Made by a program: the position numbers and the translations under genes. From positions 89,150 to 153,149 of the forward strand of contig CACHKE010000001.1 of the NCBI GenBank assembly GCA_902580335.1: 64,000 nt of DNA, in the 5' to 3' direction. Source of the DNA: an uncultured Pelagibacteraceae bacterium (GTDB taxonomy: Bacteria; Pseudomonadota; Alphaproteobacteria; Pelagibacterales; Pelagibacteraceae). Positions 36,504-45,931 of this stretch are shown here, piece by piece. Below the pieces are notes generated by a model. That model was not told the DNA's origin. It saw nothing but the letters and a program-made list of their open reading frames with translations, and ran no database searches. Numbering within the stretch: position 1 is the stretch's first letter; the number at the start of each line of letters is the position of its first letter.

Positions 36504-37423
36504 AATCAAAAAACATATATAAGAATTTTAATATCAACAATAGACACAAAGACTCAATTATCCTGATTGGTAACTTTGATGGGGTTCATAAAGGACATCA
36601 AAAATTATTTTCGTTAGCTAAGAAATATAAAAAAAAATATTTCTTAAAAATTGGTGTGTTGACTTTTGAGCCAATGCCAAAAATGTTTTTTAATAAAAAT
36701 TTAAATAATTTTAGAATTTCTAGTTTACAACAAAAAATAAATAATCTTAAAGATCTTAATGTTGACTTTATAATTGTAAAAAAATTTGATAGAAAATTTT
36801 CAAAAATAAAATCTTTAATTTTCATTAAAGAAATATTAGGTAAAAAGTTAAAACCAAAATTCATTTTTGTAAGTAATAATTTTAGATTTGGGAATAAGAG
36901 AGAAGGTGACGTTAGACAATTGATTAAATTTGAGAGGATGTGTGGTTATAAGGTGGTAAAACCACAACCTTTGTTAACCAATAAGAAAATAGCATCTTCA
37001 TCATTAATTAGAAAACTTTTACAAAAAGGAAGATTAGAAAAAGCCAATAAAATTTTGAATAGAAATTGGTCAATTGTCGGAAAAGTTCAAAAGGGAAGAC
37101 AAATAGGAAAAAAAATTGGTTTCCCAACTGCAAATATTGATATCAAAAATTATGTTTTAGCCTGCCCGGGCGTATACGCGGTAAAAGTAAAAAGGAGTGA
37201 TCAAAACAACTACTTAAAAGGAATTGCTAATTTAGGCTATCGTCCAACATTTAATGGAAAAAAATTATTATTAGAGGTTCATCTATTTAATTTTTCTGGA
37301 AATCTTTATAATAAGTATTTAACAGTAGAGTTTAAAAAATTTATTAGAAAAGAAAAAAAATTTAAAAATGTTAAACAGCTTAGAAGACAAATTAAAACTG
37401 ATTTATTGATAGCAAAAAAATAA
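36497..37423 (+). CDS. ribF: Bifunctional riboflavin kinase / FMN adenylyltransferase
   Basis: This makes FMN from riboflavin and then FAD. The N-terminal adenylyltransferase has SIILIGNFDGVHKGHQKLF at residues 19-37 and ASSSLIRKLLQKGRLEKAN near residue 165. The C-terminal flavokinase domain contains GRQIGKKIGFPTANI and ANLGYRPTFNG, then LEVHLFNFSGNLYNKY. At 308 aa it is full length. The gene sits between the HAD gene and ileS (1-bp gap), the same order seen in many proteobacteria where ribF precedes ileS-lspA. Confidence 0.96.
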   Translation: MVKSKNIYKNFNINNRHKDSIILIGNFDGVHKGHQKLFSLAKKYKKKYFLKIGVLTFEPMPKMFFNKNLNNFRISSLQQKINNLKDLNVDFIIVKKFDRKFSKIKSLIFIKEILGKKLKPKFIFVSNNFRFGNKREGDVRQLIKFERMCGYKVVKPQPLLTNKKIASSSLIRKLLQKGRLEKANKILNRNWSIVGKVQKGRQIGKKIGFPTANIDIKNYVLACPGVYAVKVKRSDQNNYLKGIANLGYRPTFNGKKLLLEVHLFNFSGNLYNKYLTVEFKKFIRKEKKFKNVKQLRRQIKTDLLIAKK

Positions 37424-37424
37424 A

Positions 37425-40145
37425 ATGAGCAAATCCCAAATTAATCTCCCTAAAACTGCTTTTTCTATGAAAGCAAACTTGCCAACACGAGAACCAGAAA
37501 TTTTAAAATTTTGGCAAAAAATAAATCTTTATGATGAATTAAGAAAATCGAGGAAAGGAGAAGAAAAATTTGTTCTTCACGATGGTCCTCCCTATGCGAA
37601 TGGCAATATACACATGGGAACAGCTTTAAATAAAATTCTTAAAGATATAATTGTGAGGTTTCATCAAATGGATGGAAAAGACTCTGTCTATGTTCCTGGA
37701 TGGGACTGTCATGGATTGCCAATAGAATGGAAAATTGAAGAACAATACAAAAAAAATAAAAAAAACAAAAATGAAGTACCAATCGTTGAATTTAGAAAAG
37801 AGTGCAGAGCCTTTGCAGAAAAATGGATAGATATTCATAAAGAACAATTTAAAAGGTTAGGAGTTGTAGGAGATTGGGATAATTATTATTCTACAATGAG
37901 CTTTGATGCTGAAGCTCAAATAGTAAGAGAATTAGGTAAATTTTTAAAAGAAGGAAGTTTATATAGAGGTTTTAAACCTGTTTTGTGGTCAACTGTTGAA
38001 AAAACAGCTTTAGCAGATGCAGAGGTTGAATACCAAGATCATAAATCAGATACTATATATGCATCTTTTCCCGTAAAATCTTCAAACATCAAAGAATTAA
38101 ATGATAGTGAAATAGTAATTTGGACAACTACCCCATGGACTATTCCGGCCAATAAAGCATTAGCTTTCAATGAAAGCTTAGAATATTTGCTAATTGAGTT
38201 AAATGACGATGGAGACTTTAAAAATAAAAAAATTGTAATTGCAGATGCATTAATAGATTCAGTTATAAAAGATACTAAAATTCAAAGTTTCAAAAAATTG
38301 AAAAATTTCAAGGGTAAAGATTTAAAAGGGACAATATGCAATCACCCTTTTTTAAAACTTGGTTATGAATATGACGTACCTATGCTGCAAGCAAGTTTTG
38401 TTACTACAGAACAAGGTACTGGAATTGTTCATTGTGCGCCAAGTCATGGTCCTGATGATTTTAATTTGTGTATGAATAATGGAATTAAAGCAATTGAAAC
38501 AGTTGATGGCGATGGAAAATATACAAAAAATGTAGCCCTTTTTGAAGGGATACATATTTTTAAATCTAATTCAATTGTGATTGAAAAATTAAAAGACCAA
38601 AAAAAATTATTATCAAGTGGTGAACTTGTTCACTCATATCCTCATTCATGGAGGTCAAAAGCACCATTAGTTCACAGAGCAACACCTCAATGGTTTATTT
38701 CTATGGATAGTCATAAGCTTAGAAGCAAAGCATTAAAGGCCATTGATGAAACAAATTTTTATCCTAGCAAAGGAAAAGAAAGATTAAAATCGATGATTGA
38801 AACAAGACCTGATTGGTGCGTTTCAAGACAAAGAGTATGGGGAGTTCCATTACCTATTTTTATTAACAAGAAGACAAGTAAAATTTTAGTTGATGATGAG
38901 GTTTTTGATAATATTGCAAAAATTTATGAAAAAGAGGGATCTGATTGTTGGTTTTCGGATAATCCACAAAAATTTCTTGGAAAAAAATATAAAGCTAAGG
39001 ATTTTGAAAAGTTAAGTGATATCGTAGAGGTATGGTTTGATAGTGGATCTACACATTCATTTGTTTTGGAAAAAAGAAAAGATTTAAAGTGGCCTGCATC
39101 TATGTATCTTGAGGGCTCTGACCAACATAGAGGCTGGTTTCATTCATCTCTTTTAGAGTCATGTGGAACAAGAGATCGTGCACCTTTTGAGTCTATTCTT
39201 TCTCATGGTTTTGTAGTTGATGGCAAAGGTTTAAAAATGTCAAAATCTTTGGGAAATGTAATTGCGCCCGAAGATATCTTAAAAAAATATGGAGCTGATA
39301 TACTTAGAATTTGGGTTGCCTCTTCAAATTATGCTGAGGATCTTCGAATAGACTATTCAATACTAGATCAGCATGCTGAGTCCTATAGAAAAATAAGAAA
39401 TACATTTAGATATTTGCTTGGAAATCTTAATGATAATTTTGAAGAACTAAATCTAGAAAAAATTAAAATTGAAGACTTACCAGAATTAGAGCAATTTATG
39501 CTTCATAAAATTTACAATTTAAATTCTAAATTTAATAAATATTTCAAAGATTATGATTTTCATAATTTGTATAAAGAATTATTAAATTTTTGCACCGTAG
39601 ACTTATCTGCTTTTTATTTCGATATAAGGAAAGATACTTTGTATTGTGATCCAATAAATTCTGAAAAAAGAAAATCTACACTTATATTGTTAAATGTTAT
39701 TCTTAATTCTTTAATAAGATGGTTTGCACCAATCTTATCTTTTACAACTGAAGAGATTTATCAACTTATTTCAAAAAACAAAAAAAGTATTCATCTTGAA
39801 AAATTTTTAAATTTTCCTGAAAAATTTGATAATTTTAATCTCAATTCTAAATGGCAACAATTAATCAAAATAAGAGATATCTGTAATCTTAGTATTGAGC
39901 AAAAACGAGCTAGTAAAGTTATAGGATCTAGTTTGGAGGCAGCATTAATTGTTAAATTAAATAATGAGAGCCAGAAGTTTTTGAAAAATATTGACCTTTC
40001 AGAACTTTGTATAACTTCTTCAGTCAAAATCGAGAATGGTGATACAAATGAGATAATTGTAGAGACAAGCAAAGCGACAGGTGAAAAATGTCCAATATGT
40101 TGGAAAATCAGAAGCGCACCGTGTGAAAGACCGAATTGTAAATAA
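37425..40145 (+). CDS. ileS: Isoleucyl-tRNA synthetase
   Basis: This 906-aa class I synthetase charges tRNA-Ile. The HIGH-type motif is DGPPYANGNIHMGTALN (residues about 52-68). An editing domain (about 200-400) contains WTTTPWTIPANKALAF. KMSKS is in GLKMSKSLGNVI near residue 605, and the anticodon-binding region follows. The C-terminus carries a zinc finger, CPICW with two further Cys near the end (APCERPNCK). The Zn finger marks the bacterial type. It is followed by lspA one base after the stop. Confidence 0.98.
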   Translation: MSKSQINLPKTAFSMKANLPTREPEILKFWQKINLYDELRKSRKGEEKFVLHDGPPYANGNIHMGTALNKILKDIIVRFHQMDGKDSVYVPGWDCHGLPIEWKIEEQYKKNKKNKNEVPIVEFRKECRAFAEKWIDIHKEQFKRLGVVGDWDNYYSTMSFDAEAQIVRELGKFLKEGSLYRGFKPVLWSTVEKTALADAEVEYQDHKSDTIYASFPVKSSNIKELNDSEIVIWTTTPWTIPANKALAFNESLEYLLIELNDDGDFKNKKIVIADALIDSVIKDTKIQSFKKLKNFKGKDLKGTICNHPFLKLGYEYDVPMLQASFVTTEQGTGIVHCAPSHGPDDFNLCMNNGIKAIETVDGDGKYTKNVALFEGIHIFKSNSIVIEKLKDQKKLLSSGELVHSYPHSWRSKAPLVHRATPQWFISMDSHKLRSKALKAIDETNFYPSKGKERLKSMIETRPDWCVSRQRVWGVPLPIFINKKTSKILVDDEVFDNIAKIYEKEGSDCWFSDNPQKFLGKKYKAKDFEKLSDIVEVWFDSGSTHSFVLEKRKDLKWPASMYLEGSDQHRGWFHSSLLESCGTRDRAPFESILSHGFVVDGKGLKMSKSLGNVIAPEDILKKYGADILRIWVASSNYAEDLRIDYSILDQHAESYRKIRNTFRYLLGNLNDNFEELNLEKIKIEDLPELEQFMLHKIYNLNSKFNKYFKDYDFHNLYKELLNFCTVDLSAFYFDIRKDTLYCDPINSEKRKSTLILLNVILNSLIRWFAPILSFTTEEIYQLISKNKKSIHLEKFLNFPEKFDNFNLNSKWQQLIKIRDICNLSIEQKRASKVIGSSLEAALIVKLNNESQKFLKNIDLSELCITSSVKIENGDTNEIIVETSKATGEKCPICWKIRSAPCERPNCK

Positions 40146-40146
40146 A

Positions 40147-40620
40147 ATGTTTAAAAAACATTTAATAGACTTTTCTATAATTATTTTTATTTTTTTAATC
40201 GATCGAGTAAGTAAATTATTGATCATAAGTTCTCCAAAAACTTATGAACAATATGGGATTAATGTTACATCTTTTTTAAATTTTAATTTGATTTGGAATG
40301 AAGGTATTGCTTTTGGCTTATTTTCTTTTGATGAAAAATTATATTATAATTTTCTGACAATCATTATTTGCGTAATAACTGCAGTTATTATCTGGCTAAT
40401 GTTTAGATCCAAGGGATTTGAGAGGTTAAGTTATGTAATGATTATTGGAGGTTCTCTCGGAAATATTTTTGATAGAATATTTTATTCTGCAGTGCCAGAT
40501 TTTATAGATATTCATATTAACAATTTTCATTGGTTTATATTTAATGTTGCTGATATATTCATTACTATAGGCATAATTTTTTTAATAAGTTTTGAAATGT
40601 TTGGTAGAAAAATTAAATGA
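40147..40620 (+). CDS. lspA: Signal peptidase II (lipoprotein signal peptidase)
   Basis: LspA removes the signal peptide of diacylglyceryl-modified prolipoproteins in the inner membrane. The 157-aa protein has four helices. The conserved segments are NEGIAFGLFSF, GGSLGNIFDRI and PDFIDIHI plus FNVADIFITIG, where the Asp of FDR and of VAD form the catalytic dyad. An earlier in-frame start (40081) lies inside ileS, so ATG 40147 is chosen. The downstream gene encodes a lipoprotein, one of several substrates in this window. Confidence 0.96.
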   Translation: MFKKHLIDFSIIIFIFLIDRVSKLLIISSPKTYEQYGINVTSFLNFNLIWNEGIAFGLFSFDEKLYYNFLTIIICVITAVIIWLMFRSKGFERLSYVMIIGGSLGNIFDRIFYSAVPDFIDIHINNFHWFIFNVADIFITIGIIFLISFEMFGRKIK

Positions 40621-40928
40621 GATTTATTTATAATATAATTTTAATTTTTGCAGTATTCTCATTTTTAATTTCTTGCGGGGGCTTTCAATTAAAAAAAAAA
40701 GCTACTTCAGGTGAAGAATTTTTAATAGAAAAAAAAGATCCTTTAGTTTTACCTCCGGACTTTACTAAATTACCAAAACCTAATGAACAACCTGAGACAG
40801 TTGATGAGGATGTTAATATAAAGTCTGTATTTGATGGAGACCAAAATAGTTCCAAGGAATATAACAATCAAAATTCCCCAAAATCAAATATAAAGGAAAT
40901 TATTTCAGAAAAAATTCAAAAACAATAA
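40617..40928 (+). CDS. DUF3035/BamF-like lipoprotein
   Basis: The 103-aa protein has a lipoprotein signal ending FLISCGG (lipidated Cys near residue 20). A short DPLVLPPDFTKLPKPNE motif follows, then a low-complexity Asn/Lys/Glu tail. The LPPDF motif and the position after lspA match DUF3035. In Caulobacter this family member was named BamF and copurifies with the outer-membrane protein assembly machine. The role here is inferred from that. The start overlaps the lspA stop (ATGA) and the stop overlaps pgi (TAATG). Confidence 0.8.
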   Translation: MRFIYNIILIFAVFSFLISCGGFQLKKKATSGEEFLIEKKDPLVLPPDFTKLPKPNEQPETVDEDVNIKSVFDGDQNSSKEYNNQNSPKSNIKEIISEKIQKQ

Positions 40929-42085
40929 TGTTGACTAAAAATTTTTCCTCTGAAAACTTTGCAAATAAGAAAGCAAATTTAAAATTAAAAAAATATTTAA
41001 AGGAATTAATTTTTTCAAAAAATGAAATTATAAACTCTTTATCAAAAAGTTATAAATATAGTTATACAAAAAAATCTATTCAAAAGTTAAAAAAATACAA
41101 AGATGTCAGAATTTTTGGTATGGGTGGGTCGTCTTTAGGAGCAATGGCAATTTATGATTTTTTAAGTCATAAAATTAATAAAAATTTTTATTTTCTTGCT
41201 AATCTAAACCAAAAATTAAAATTTCCGAAAAAAAAATATCTAAATTTAATAATTTCAAAATCTGGAAACACATTGGAGACAATTGTTAATTCTAATTTAT
41301 ATGTTAAAAAAAATGACAGGAATATCTTAGTTTCAGATAATAAAGAGAGCATCTTAAGAGAAATGAGCATGAAGCTAAAAGCAGACATTATTGATCATAA
41401 TAATTTTATAGGTGGAAGATATTCAGTATTATCAGAGGTTGGAATGTTGCCAGCAGAATTAATGGGTTTGGACTCAAGTAAATTTAAAAAGTTTGATAAT
41501 TTAGTGGCTAATAGGAAATTTTTAAATTCACTAATAATTAATGTTTCAAATATTCTAGAATTAATAAAGAGAAAAAAATTCAATTCAGTAATTCTAAATT
41601 ATGATGAAACTGCTGATAATTTTTTAAAATGGTATCAGCAACTAATAGCGGAAAGTTTAGGAAAAAAAGGAAATGGTATATTTCCAATAATATCGAACAT
41701 GCCTAAAGATAATCATAGTTTAATGCAGTTGTATCTAGATGGTCAAAAAAATAATTTTTATACATTTTTTTATACAAAGGATCAAAATTACCAAAAGTTA
41801 AATCAAGATATGATTCCTGGTTCGTTAAAATTTTTAAAAAAAAAGGATTTGGGGAACGTTCTTCGTTCCAAGATTTTAGCAACAAAAAAAGTTTTTAAAA
41901 AAAAAAAAATGCCATTTAGAAGCTTTTATATAAAATCAAAAAATGAGGAGTCGCTTGGAGAATTATTTACATATTTTATTTTAGAAACAATTCTTTTAGC
42001 AAAGGCTTTAAAAATAAATCCTTATGACCAACCAGCTGTTGAACTCATTAAAATAGAAACCAAAAAAATTTTAAAAAGTACTTAA
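40928..42085 (+). CDS. pgi: Glucose-6-phosphate isomerase (short form)
   Basis: Pgi interconverts glucose-6-P and fructose-6-P. Substrate-site motifs are GMGGSSLGAMAIYDF, IISKSGNTLETIV, and GGRYSVLSEVGMLPAEL, followed by NMPKDNHSLMQLYLDG with the conserved His. At 385 aa it is much shorter than E. coli Pgi (about 550) and below the Bacillus type (about 450). All key blocks are nevertheless in order, so it reads as a compact functional enzyme. It ends in a 4-bp overlap with the convergent rsmD. Confidence 0.92.
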   Translation: MLTKNFSSENFANKKANLKLKKYLKELIFSKNEIINSLSKSYKYSYTKKSIQKLKKYKDVRIFGMGGSSLGAMAIYDFLSHKINKNFYFLANLNQKLKFPKKKYLNLIISKSGNTLETIVNSNLYVKKNDRNILVSDNKESILREMSMKLKADIIDHNNFIGGRYSVLSEVGMLPAELMGLDSSKFKKFDNLVANRKFLNSLIINVSNILELIKRKKFNSVILNYDETADNFLKWYQQLIAESLGKKGNGIFPIISNMPKDNHSLMQLYLDGQKNNFYTFFYTKDQNYQKLNQDMIPGSLKFLKKKDLGNVLRSKILATKKVFKKKKMPFRSFYIKSKNEESLGELFTYFILETILLAKALKINPYDQPAVELIKIETKKILKST

Positions 42086-42642
42086 TTTGCAAAATATACT
42101 TTAGAGACTCCATAGGTTCGAGTATCAAGAATGTCAATTTTTTCGGTTATTACTATTTTATCTTTTTTATGTCTGTGAATAATAAAAATACCATTTTTTT
42201 TAAGAAGTTTTCTATAAATAATTTTTTCTATTAACATATTAATTTTTATTTCTTTGTAAGGGGGATCTATAAAGATTATATCGAATTTTTTATCTATCTT
42301 TTTGTCGGAATTAAAATATTCAAAACAATTATCTTTAAAAATTTGAAATTTTTTTTCATTTTTAAAAAGAAGTAAATTTTTTTTTAATACTTTAATTGCC
42401 TCGACATAATTCTCAAAAAAACACACATGTTTTGAATCTCTTGATAAACATTCTATTCCAAAAGACCCAGAGCCAGAAAATAAATCTAAGATTGTAGAAT
42501 CTTTTAAATTTACATTCACTTTTTTTGAATGTTCTAAAAGATTGAAAATTGATTCTTTTACTAGATCCTTTAGGGGTCTAGTGTTTTCATCCCTAGGTAA
42601 TAATAACTTTTTACCTTTAAATCTCCCAGAAATTATTCTCAT
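42082..42642 (-). CDS. rsmD: 16S rRNA (guanine966-N2)-methyltransferase RsmD
   Basis: The 186-aa methyltransferase begins MRIISGRFKGKKLLLP with the RsmD start pattern and TRPLKDLVKESIFNLL. The SAM-binding stretch is STILDLFSGSGSFGIECLSR, and the catalytic motif is FIDPPY. It should methylate G966 of 16S rRNA (E. coli numbering). It is coupled to purD by a 1-bp overlap (TAATG). Confidence 0.95.
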   Translation of the reverse strand: MRIISGRFKGKKLLLPRDENTRPLKDLVKESIFNLLEHSKKVNVNLKDSTILDLFSGSGSFGIECLSRDSKHVCFFENYVEAIKVLKKNLLLFKNEKKFQIFKDNCFEYFNSDKKIDKKFDIIFIDPPYKEIKINMLIEKIIYRKLLKKNGIFIIHRHKKDKIVITEKIDILDTRTYGVSKVYFAN

Positions 42643-43904
42643 TACGATATAATCTTATAACCAATATCTTTTCTAAAATATCCATTTTGCCAATTTAATT
42701 TAGTAATTAAACTAATGGCTTGATCTCTACCAATTTTTAAATTGCCTGATTTAATAACAAAATTCAATACTCTCCCACCGTTGGAGTATATTTTTGAATT
42801 ATTTATTTTAGTTCCTGCATGAAAAATGTATTCATTATTCTGAAGTTTAATTTCTTTAAGGCCTTTTATCTCTAAATTATTTTTAAATTCATCTGGATAC
42901 CCCTTTGAGGCTAAAACAACGCAAATACTTTTTTCCTCAAACCACTCTAAATTTATATTTTTTAAATCTTCATTAACAGTGGCAACTATTATGTCTAAAA
43001 AATCAGTTTTGAGTCTTGGAAGTATCGTCTGACACTCAGGATCACCCATTCTTACGTTGTATTCAATTAAAAAAGGCTCACCGTCTAGGATCATTAATCC
43101 CGCGTAAAGAAAACCCTTAAATTTGTTATTTATATCTTTTAAACCTTTTAATGTTGGTTCAATTATTTTTTCTATTATTTTTTTTTCTAGTTTTTTGCTT
43201 TCCAATCGAGAAGGTGAGTAAGCCCCCATACCTCCTGTGTTTTTACCTTTATCTCCCTCCAAGGCTCGTTTATGATCCTGTGCAGTTCCAAATATTTTAT
43301 AACTGATGCCATCAGTAATTATAAAAAAACTCATTTCTTCACCCTCTAAAAATTCCTCGATTAAAATTTGTTTAGCCTCTCCAAATTTACCCCTGAAAAT
43401 TTCTTCAACTGCTTTTTTTGATTGATCATTATTTTCGCAAATATAGACGCCTTTTCCTGCTGCCAAACCATCAGCCTTAACGACTATAGGAAATTTGCAC
43501 TCATTTAAGAATGAAAGACTGTCTTGAATACAATCGAAGACACCAAATTTTGCAGTGGGGATATTATATTTTTTACATAAATTTTTTGTGAAAATCTTTG
43601 AACCTTCAAGTTGTGAAGAAATACGATCTGGACCAAATACTTTAATTTTGTTTAGTTCTAAGAAGTCGACTATACCATCTACCAGTGGTTTTTCAGGACC
43701 TACTATTATTATGTCTATACCTAGTTCTATTATAACTCTTCTTAATTTCTCAAAATTATTCAGTTCGATCTCAATATTTTCTGCAATAAAGCTAGTACCT
43801 GCATTTCCTGGAAAACAGTAAATTTTGTCAATATTTTTTGATTTTTTTAAAGACATACATATGGCATGCTCTCTCCCACCGCTTCCTATTACTCCAACTT
43901 TCAT
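42642..43904 (-). CDS. purD: Phosphoribosylamine-glycine ligase
   Basis: PurD performs the second step of purine synthesis, joining phosphoribosylamine and glycine with ATP. The 420-aa ATP-grasp enzyme begins VGVIGSGGREHAICMSL. It continues IIVGPEKPLVDGIVDFL, FPIVVKADGLAAGKGVYIC, and AQDHKRALEGDKGKNTGGMGAYSP, ending with the metal-site EYNVRMGDPECQ. It is the first gene of the purD-rsmD pair, and its start is 24 bp from the divergent DUF2093 gene. Confidence 0.97.
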   Translation of the reverse strand: MKVGVIGSGGREHAICMSLKKSKNIDKIYCFPGNAGTSFIAENIEIELNNFEKLRRVIIELGIDIIIVGPEKPLVDGIVDFLELNKIKVFGPDRISSQLEGSKIFTKNLCKKYNIPTAKFGVFDCIQDSLSFLNECKFPIVVKADGLAAGKGVYICENNDQSKKAVEEIFRGKFGEAKQILIEEFLEGEEMSFFIITDGISYKIFGTAQDHKRALEGDKGKNTGGMGAYSPSRLESKKLEKKIIEKIIEPTLKGLKDINNKFKGFLYAGLMILDGEPFLIEYNVRMGDPECQTILPRLKTDFLDIIVATVNEDLKNINLEWFEEKSICVVLASKGYPDEFKNNLEIKGLKEIKLQNNEYIFHAGTKINNSKIYSNGGRVLNFVIKSGNLKIGRDQAISLITKLNWQNGYFRKDIGYKIIS

Positions 43905-43928
43905 ATAGTTATATATAAACTAAAAATC

Positions 43929-44117
43929 ATGAAAAAATTAGCTAAATTAAAATATTTACCAAATAATTTTAAAATAATTGAAAATGGCGACCATGTTTTA
44001 TGTGCAGTCTCAGGTAAAAAAATTTCTTTAGATAATTTAAATTACTGGAATGTGGAAACTCAGGAAGCCTATTTTTCTTATAAAGAAGCTCATCAAAAAA
44101 GAGAGTCAGAAACCTAA
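43929..44117 (+). CDS. DUF2093 family small protein
   Basis: This is a 62-aa protein of the alphaproteobacterial DUF2093 family. The conserved part is LKYLPNNFKIIENGDHVLCAVSGKKISLDNLNYWNVETQEAYFSYKEA, where the G..V.CAV.G..I.l..L.YW pattern is diagnostic. No function is known. The frame is open further upstream to a start at 43866 inside purD, but that would add a hydrophobic-free extension absent from relatives, so ATG 43929 is used. It stops 4 bp before the convergent lpxL. Confidence 0.88.
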   Translation: MKKLAKLKYLPNNFKIIENGDHVLCAVSGKKISLDNLNYWNVETQEAYFSYKEAHQKRESET

Positions 44118-44121
44118 ATTG

Positions 44122-44988
44122 TTATATTTTCCATCTATTATGTGTCCAAATCCATTGTTTTGGTTTTGCGATAATCATTTTTTCCAAAATTTTATTGAGT
44201 TCCAGTGTAATTTTTTCAACAGAGTCATTTTTAGAAAATTGAATGTTATCAAAAATTTTAATTTTAAAATTATCATCTATTAATCTTTCTATATTAACAG
44301 GAACTACTTCAGCATTAAATTTTTTGATGAATTGAGCTGGTATTGTAGTTGTGAGAGCCTCTTTACCAAAAAAATCACATTTAATTCCTTCGGATACTCT
44401 TTGATCAATCATTAAAGCAATAGATGTCCCGTTTTTGAACTCTCTAAGCAATTCCTTGGTACCAGAAATTCCTTTTTGAATTTGTTTTTTACAAATATGA
44501 TTTTTTCTTATTTTTTCCATTAATGGATTTAAAAATTTATTATTCAAAGGTCTATAAATTGCAGCTAAATCAATACCAGACTTTTCAATGTGCATTGCCA
44601 TTAATTCAAAATTATCGAAATGCCCCGATATGAAAATTACTGGTGTATTTTTTTGTTTTATTTTTTCTAAGCCATTTTGATTTTCTATAATGATTTTTTT
44701 TGAAAATTTAGAGGATTGTCTAAAATCTTTTATAAAAATATATTCAGCAAAGATTTTACCATAAGAAGCCCACATACTGTTTACAATCTTGTCTTTTTCA
44801 TTCTCATTTAATTCCGGAAAGGCTATAGTTAAATTAGAATGTGAAATCTTTTTTGATCTAAAATAGGGTCCAATTGTTTTGAAAATAAAACTTGATAAGG
44901 ATTTAGATAATCTTTGTCCTAAAATCTTAAATAATAAAAATAAAAAAATAATAAAAATGAACTGTATAAAATATTTAATTAATTTCAT
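44122..44988 (-). CDS. lpxL: Lipid A late acyltransferase (LpxL/HtrB-like)
   Basis: The 288-aa membrane-anchored acyltransferase has an N-terminal helix (about residues 5-22). The catalytic HxxxxD/E motif is in SGHFDNFELMA near residue 112, and IYRPLNNKFLNPLMEKIR and ALMIDQRVSEGIKCDFFG follow, as in HtrB/LpxL. It would add a secondary acyl chain to Kdo-lipid IVA. The last of five genes in a lipid A module, it overlaps lpxK by 14 bp. Confidence 0.92.
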   Translation of the reverse strand: MKLIKYFIQFIFIIFLFLLFKILGQRLSKSLSSFIFKTIGPYFRSKKISHSNLTIAFPELNENEKDKIVNSMWASYGKIFAEYIFIKDFRQSSKFSKKIIIENQNGLEKIKQKNTPVIFISGHFDNFELMAMHIEKSGIDLAAIYRPLNNKFLNPLMEKIRKNHICKKQIQKGISGTKELLREFKNGTSIALMIDQRVSEGIKCDFFGKEALTTTIPAQFIKKFNAEVVPVNIERLIDDNFKIKIFDNIQFSKNDSVEKITLELNKILEKMIIAKPKQWIWTHNRWKI

Positions 44989-45931
44989 TTATCTTGGTTT
45001 TTAAAAATTGAATAAGTTTATTTTCATCTTTAATTTTCATATTTATTTCTAAGAAATTAATTTTTTCTTTAAAATTTTGAGGAATTCTTTTGAAATCTTT
45101 TTCAGTTGTAATGATTTCTGCATTATTTGAATTTGCTTTATCTATAATTTTTAAAATATCTTTATCTTGATAATTAAAATGATCTGGAAAAGTAATTTCT
45201 TCAATTATTTTAAATTTATTTTTAAGTAATAACTTTTTAAAGTTATCTGGATTTCCAATTCCTGAAAAAATAATATAACTTTTATCAATATTAAATTTAC
45301 TAATATTTTTTATCTTAATATTTGACTCAAAAACTTCAATATTTGGATTTATTTCTCTGATCTTATTATAAATATAATCTAAATTTGAGTCCTCATTAAC
45401 TGTTTTTAAAAATACTCCATGATAGTTTTTTAAAGCATTCATTTTTTCTCTTAGTGGACCAGATGGTATTAAATGACCATTTCCAATCCATTTCTCACTA
45501 TCAAAACAAGCAAACTTTATATCATAATTTATCCATTTTTCTTGAAGCCCATCATCAAAAATTATCATGTCAAATTTCATCTCAATAGCTTTTTTTACTA
45601 TTTCCTCTCTATCATTAAATGAAATGAAATTTGAATTATCTTTTAGAAATTTTTGTTCGTCCATTTGATTTTTGTAAAATTTTTTTGCAGTCACAGGATT
45701 AATATTCATTTTCTTTAAAAGATTATATAAAAATAACGAAGTTGGAGTTTTTCCAGTTCCTCCAACATATAAGTTTCCAACACATAAAGTTTTTATTTCA
45801 GTGAACTTTTTCTTTGGTAAAAGACTGGTGATAATATTATTAATTTCAACAAATATTGTAAAAGGATAAAGTAAATATGCAAAAAAATTTGGTTTTTTAA
45901 AATCCCAAAATTTTGGTTTTTTTAAAATCAT
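44975..45931 (-). CDS. lpxK: Tetraacyldisaccharide 4'-kinase
   Basis: LpxK phosphorylates the 4' position of the lipid A disaccharide at the inner membrane, completing lipid IVA. The 318-aa protein has a hydrophobic N-terminus and the P-loop CVGNLYVGGTGKTPTSLFL at about residues 50-68. The DDGLQ motif is at about residues 127-131. The C-terminus contains FPDHFNYQDKDI and ITTEKDFKRIP. It is coupled to waaA by an ATGA overlap. Confidence 0.95.
   Translation of the reverse strand: MILKKPKFWDFKKPNFFAYLLYPFTIFVEINNIITSLLPKKKFTEIKTLCVGNLYVGGTGKTPTSLFLYNLLKKMNINPVTAKKFYKNQMDEQKFLKDNSNFISFNDREEIVKKAIEMKFDMIIFDDGLQEKWINYDIKFACFDSEKWIGNGHLIPSGPLREKMNALKNYHGVFLKTVNEDSNLDYIYNKIREINPNIEVFESNIKIKNISKFNIDKSYIIFSGIGNPDNFKKLLLKNKFKIIEEITFPDHFNYQDKDILKIIDKANSNNAEIITTEKDFKRIPQNFKEKINFLEINMKIKDENKLIQFLKTKINEIN

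Noticed and set aside
40081..40146. Longer lspA start inside ileS
   Set aside because: The extra residues come from the ileS zinc-finger region in another frame. ATG 40147 right after the ileS stop gives a normal LspA.
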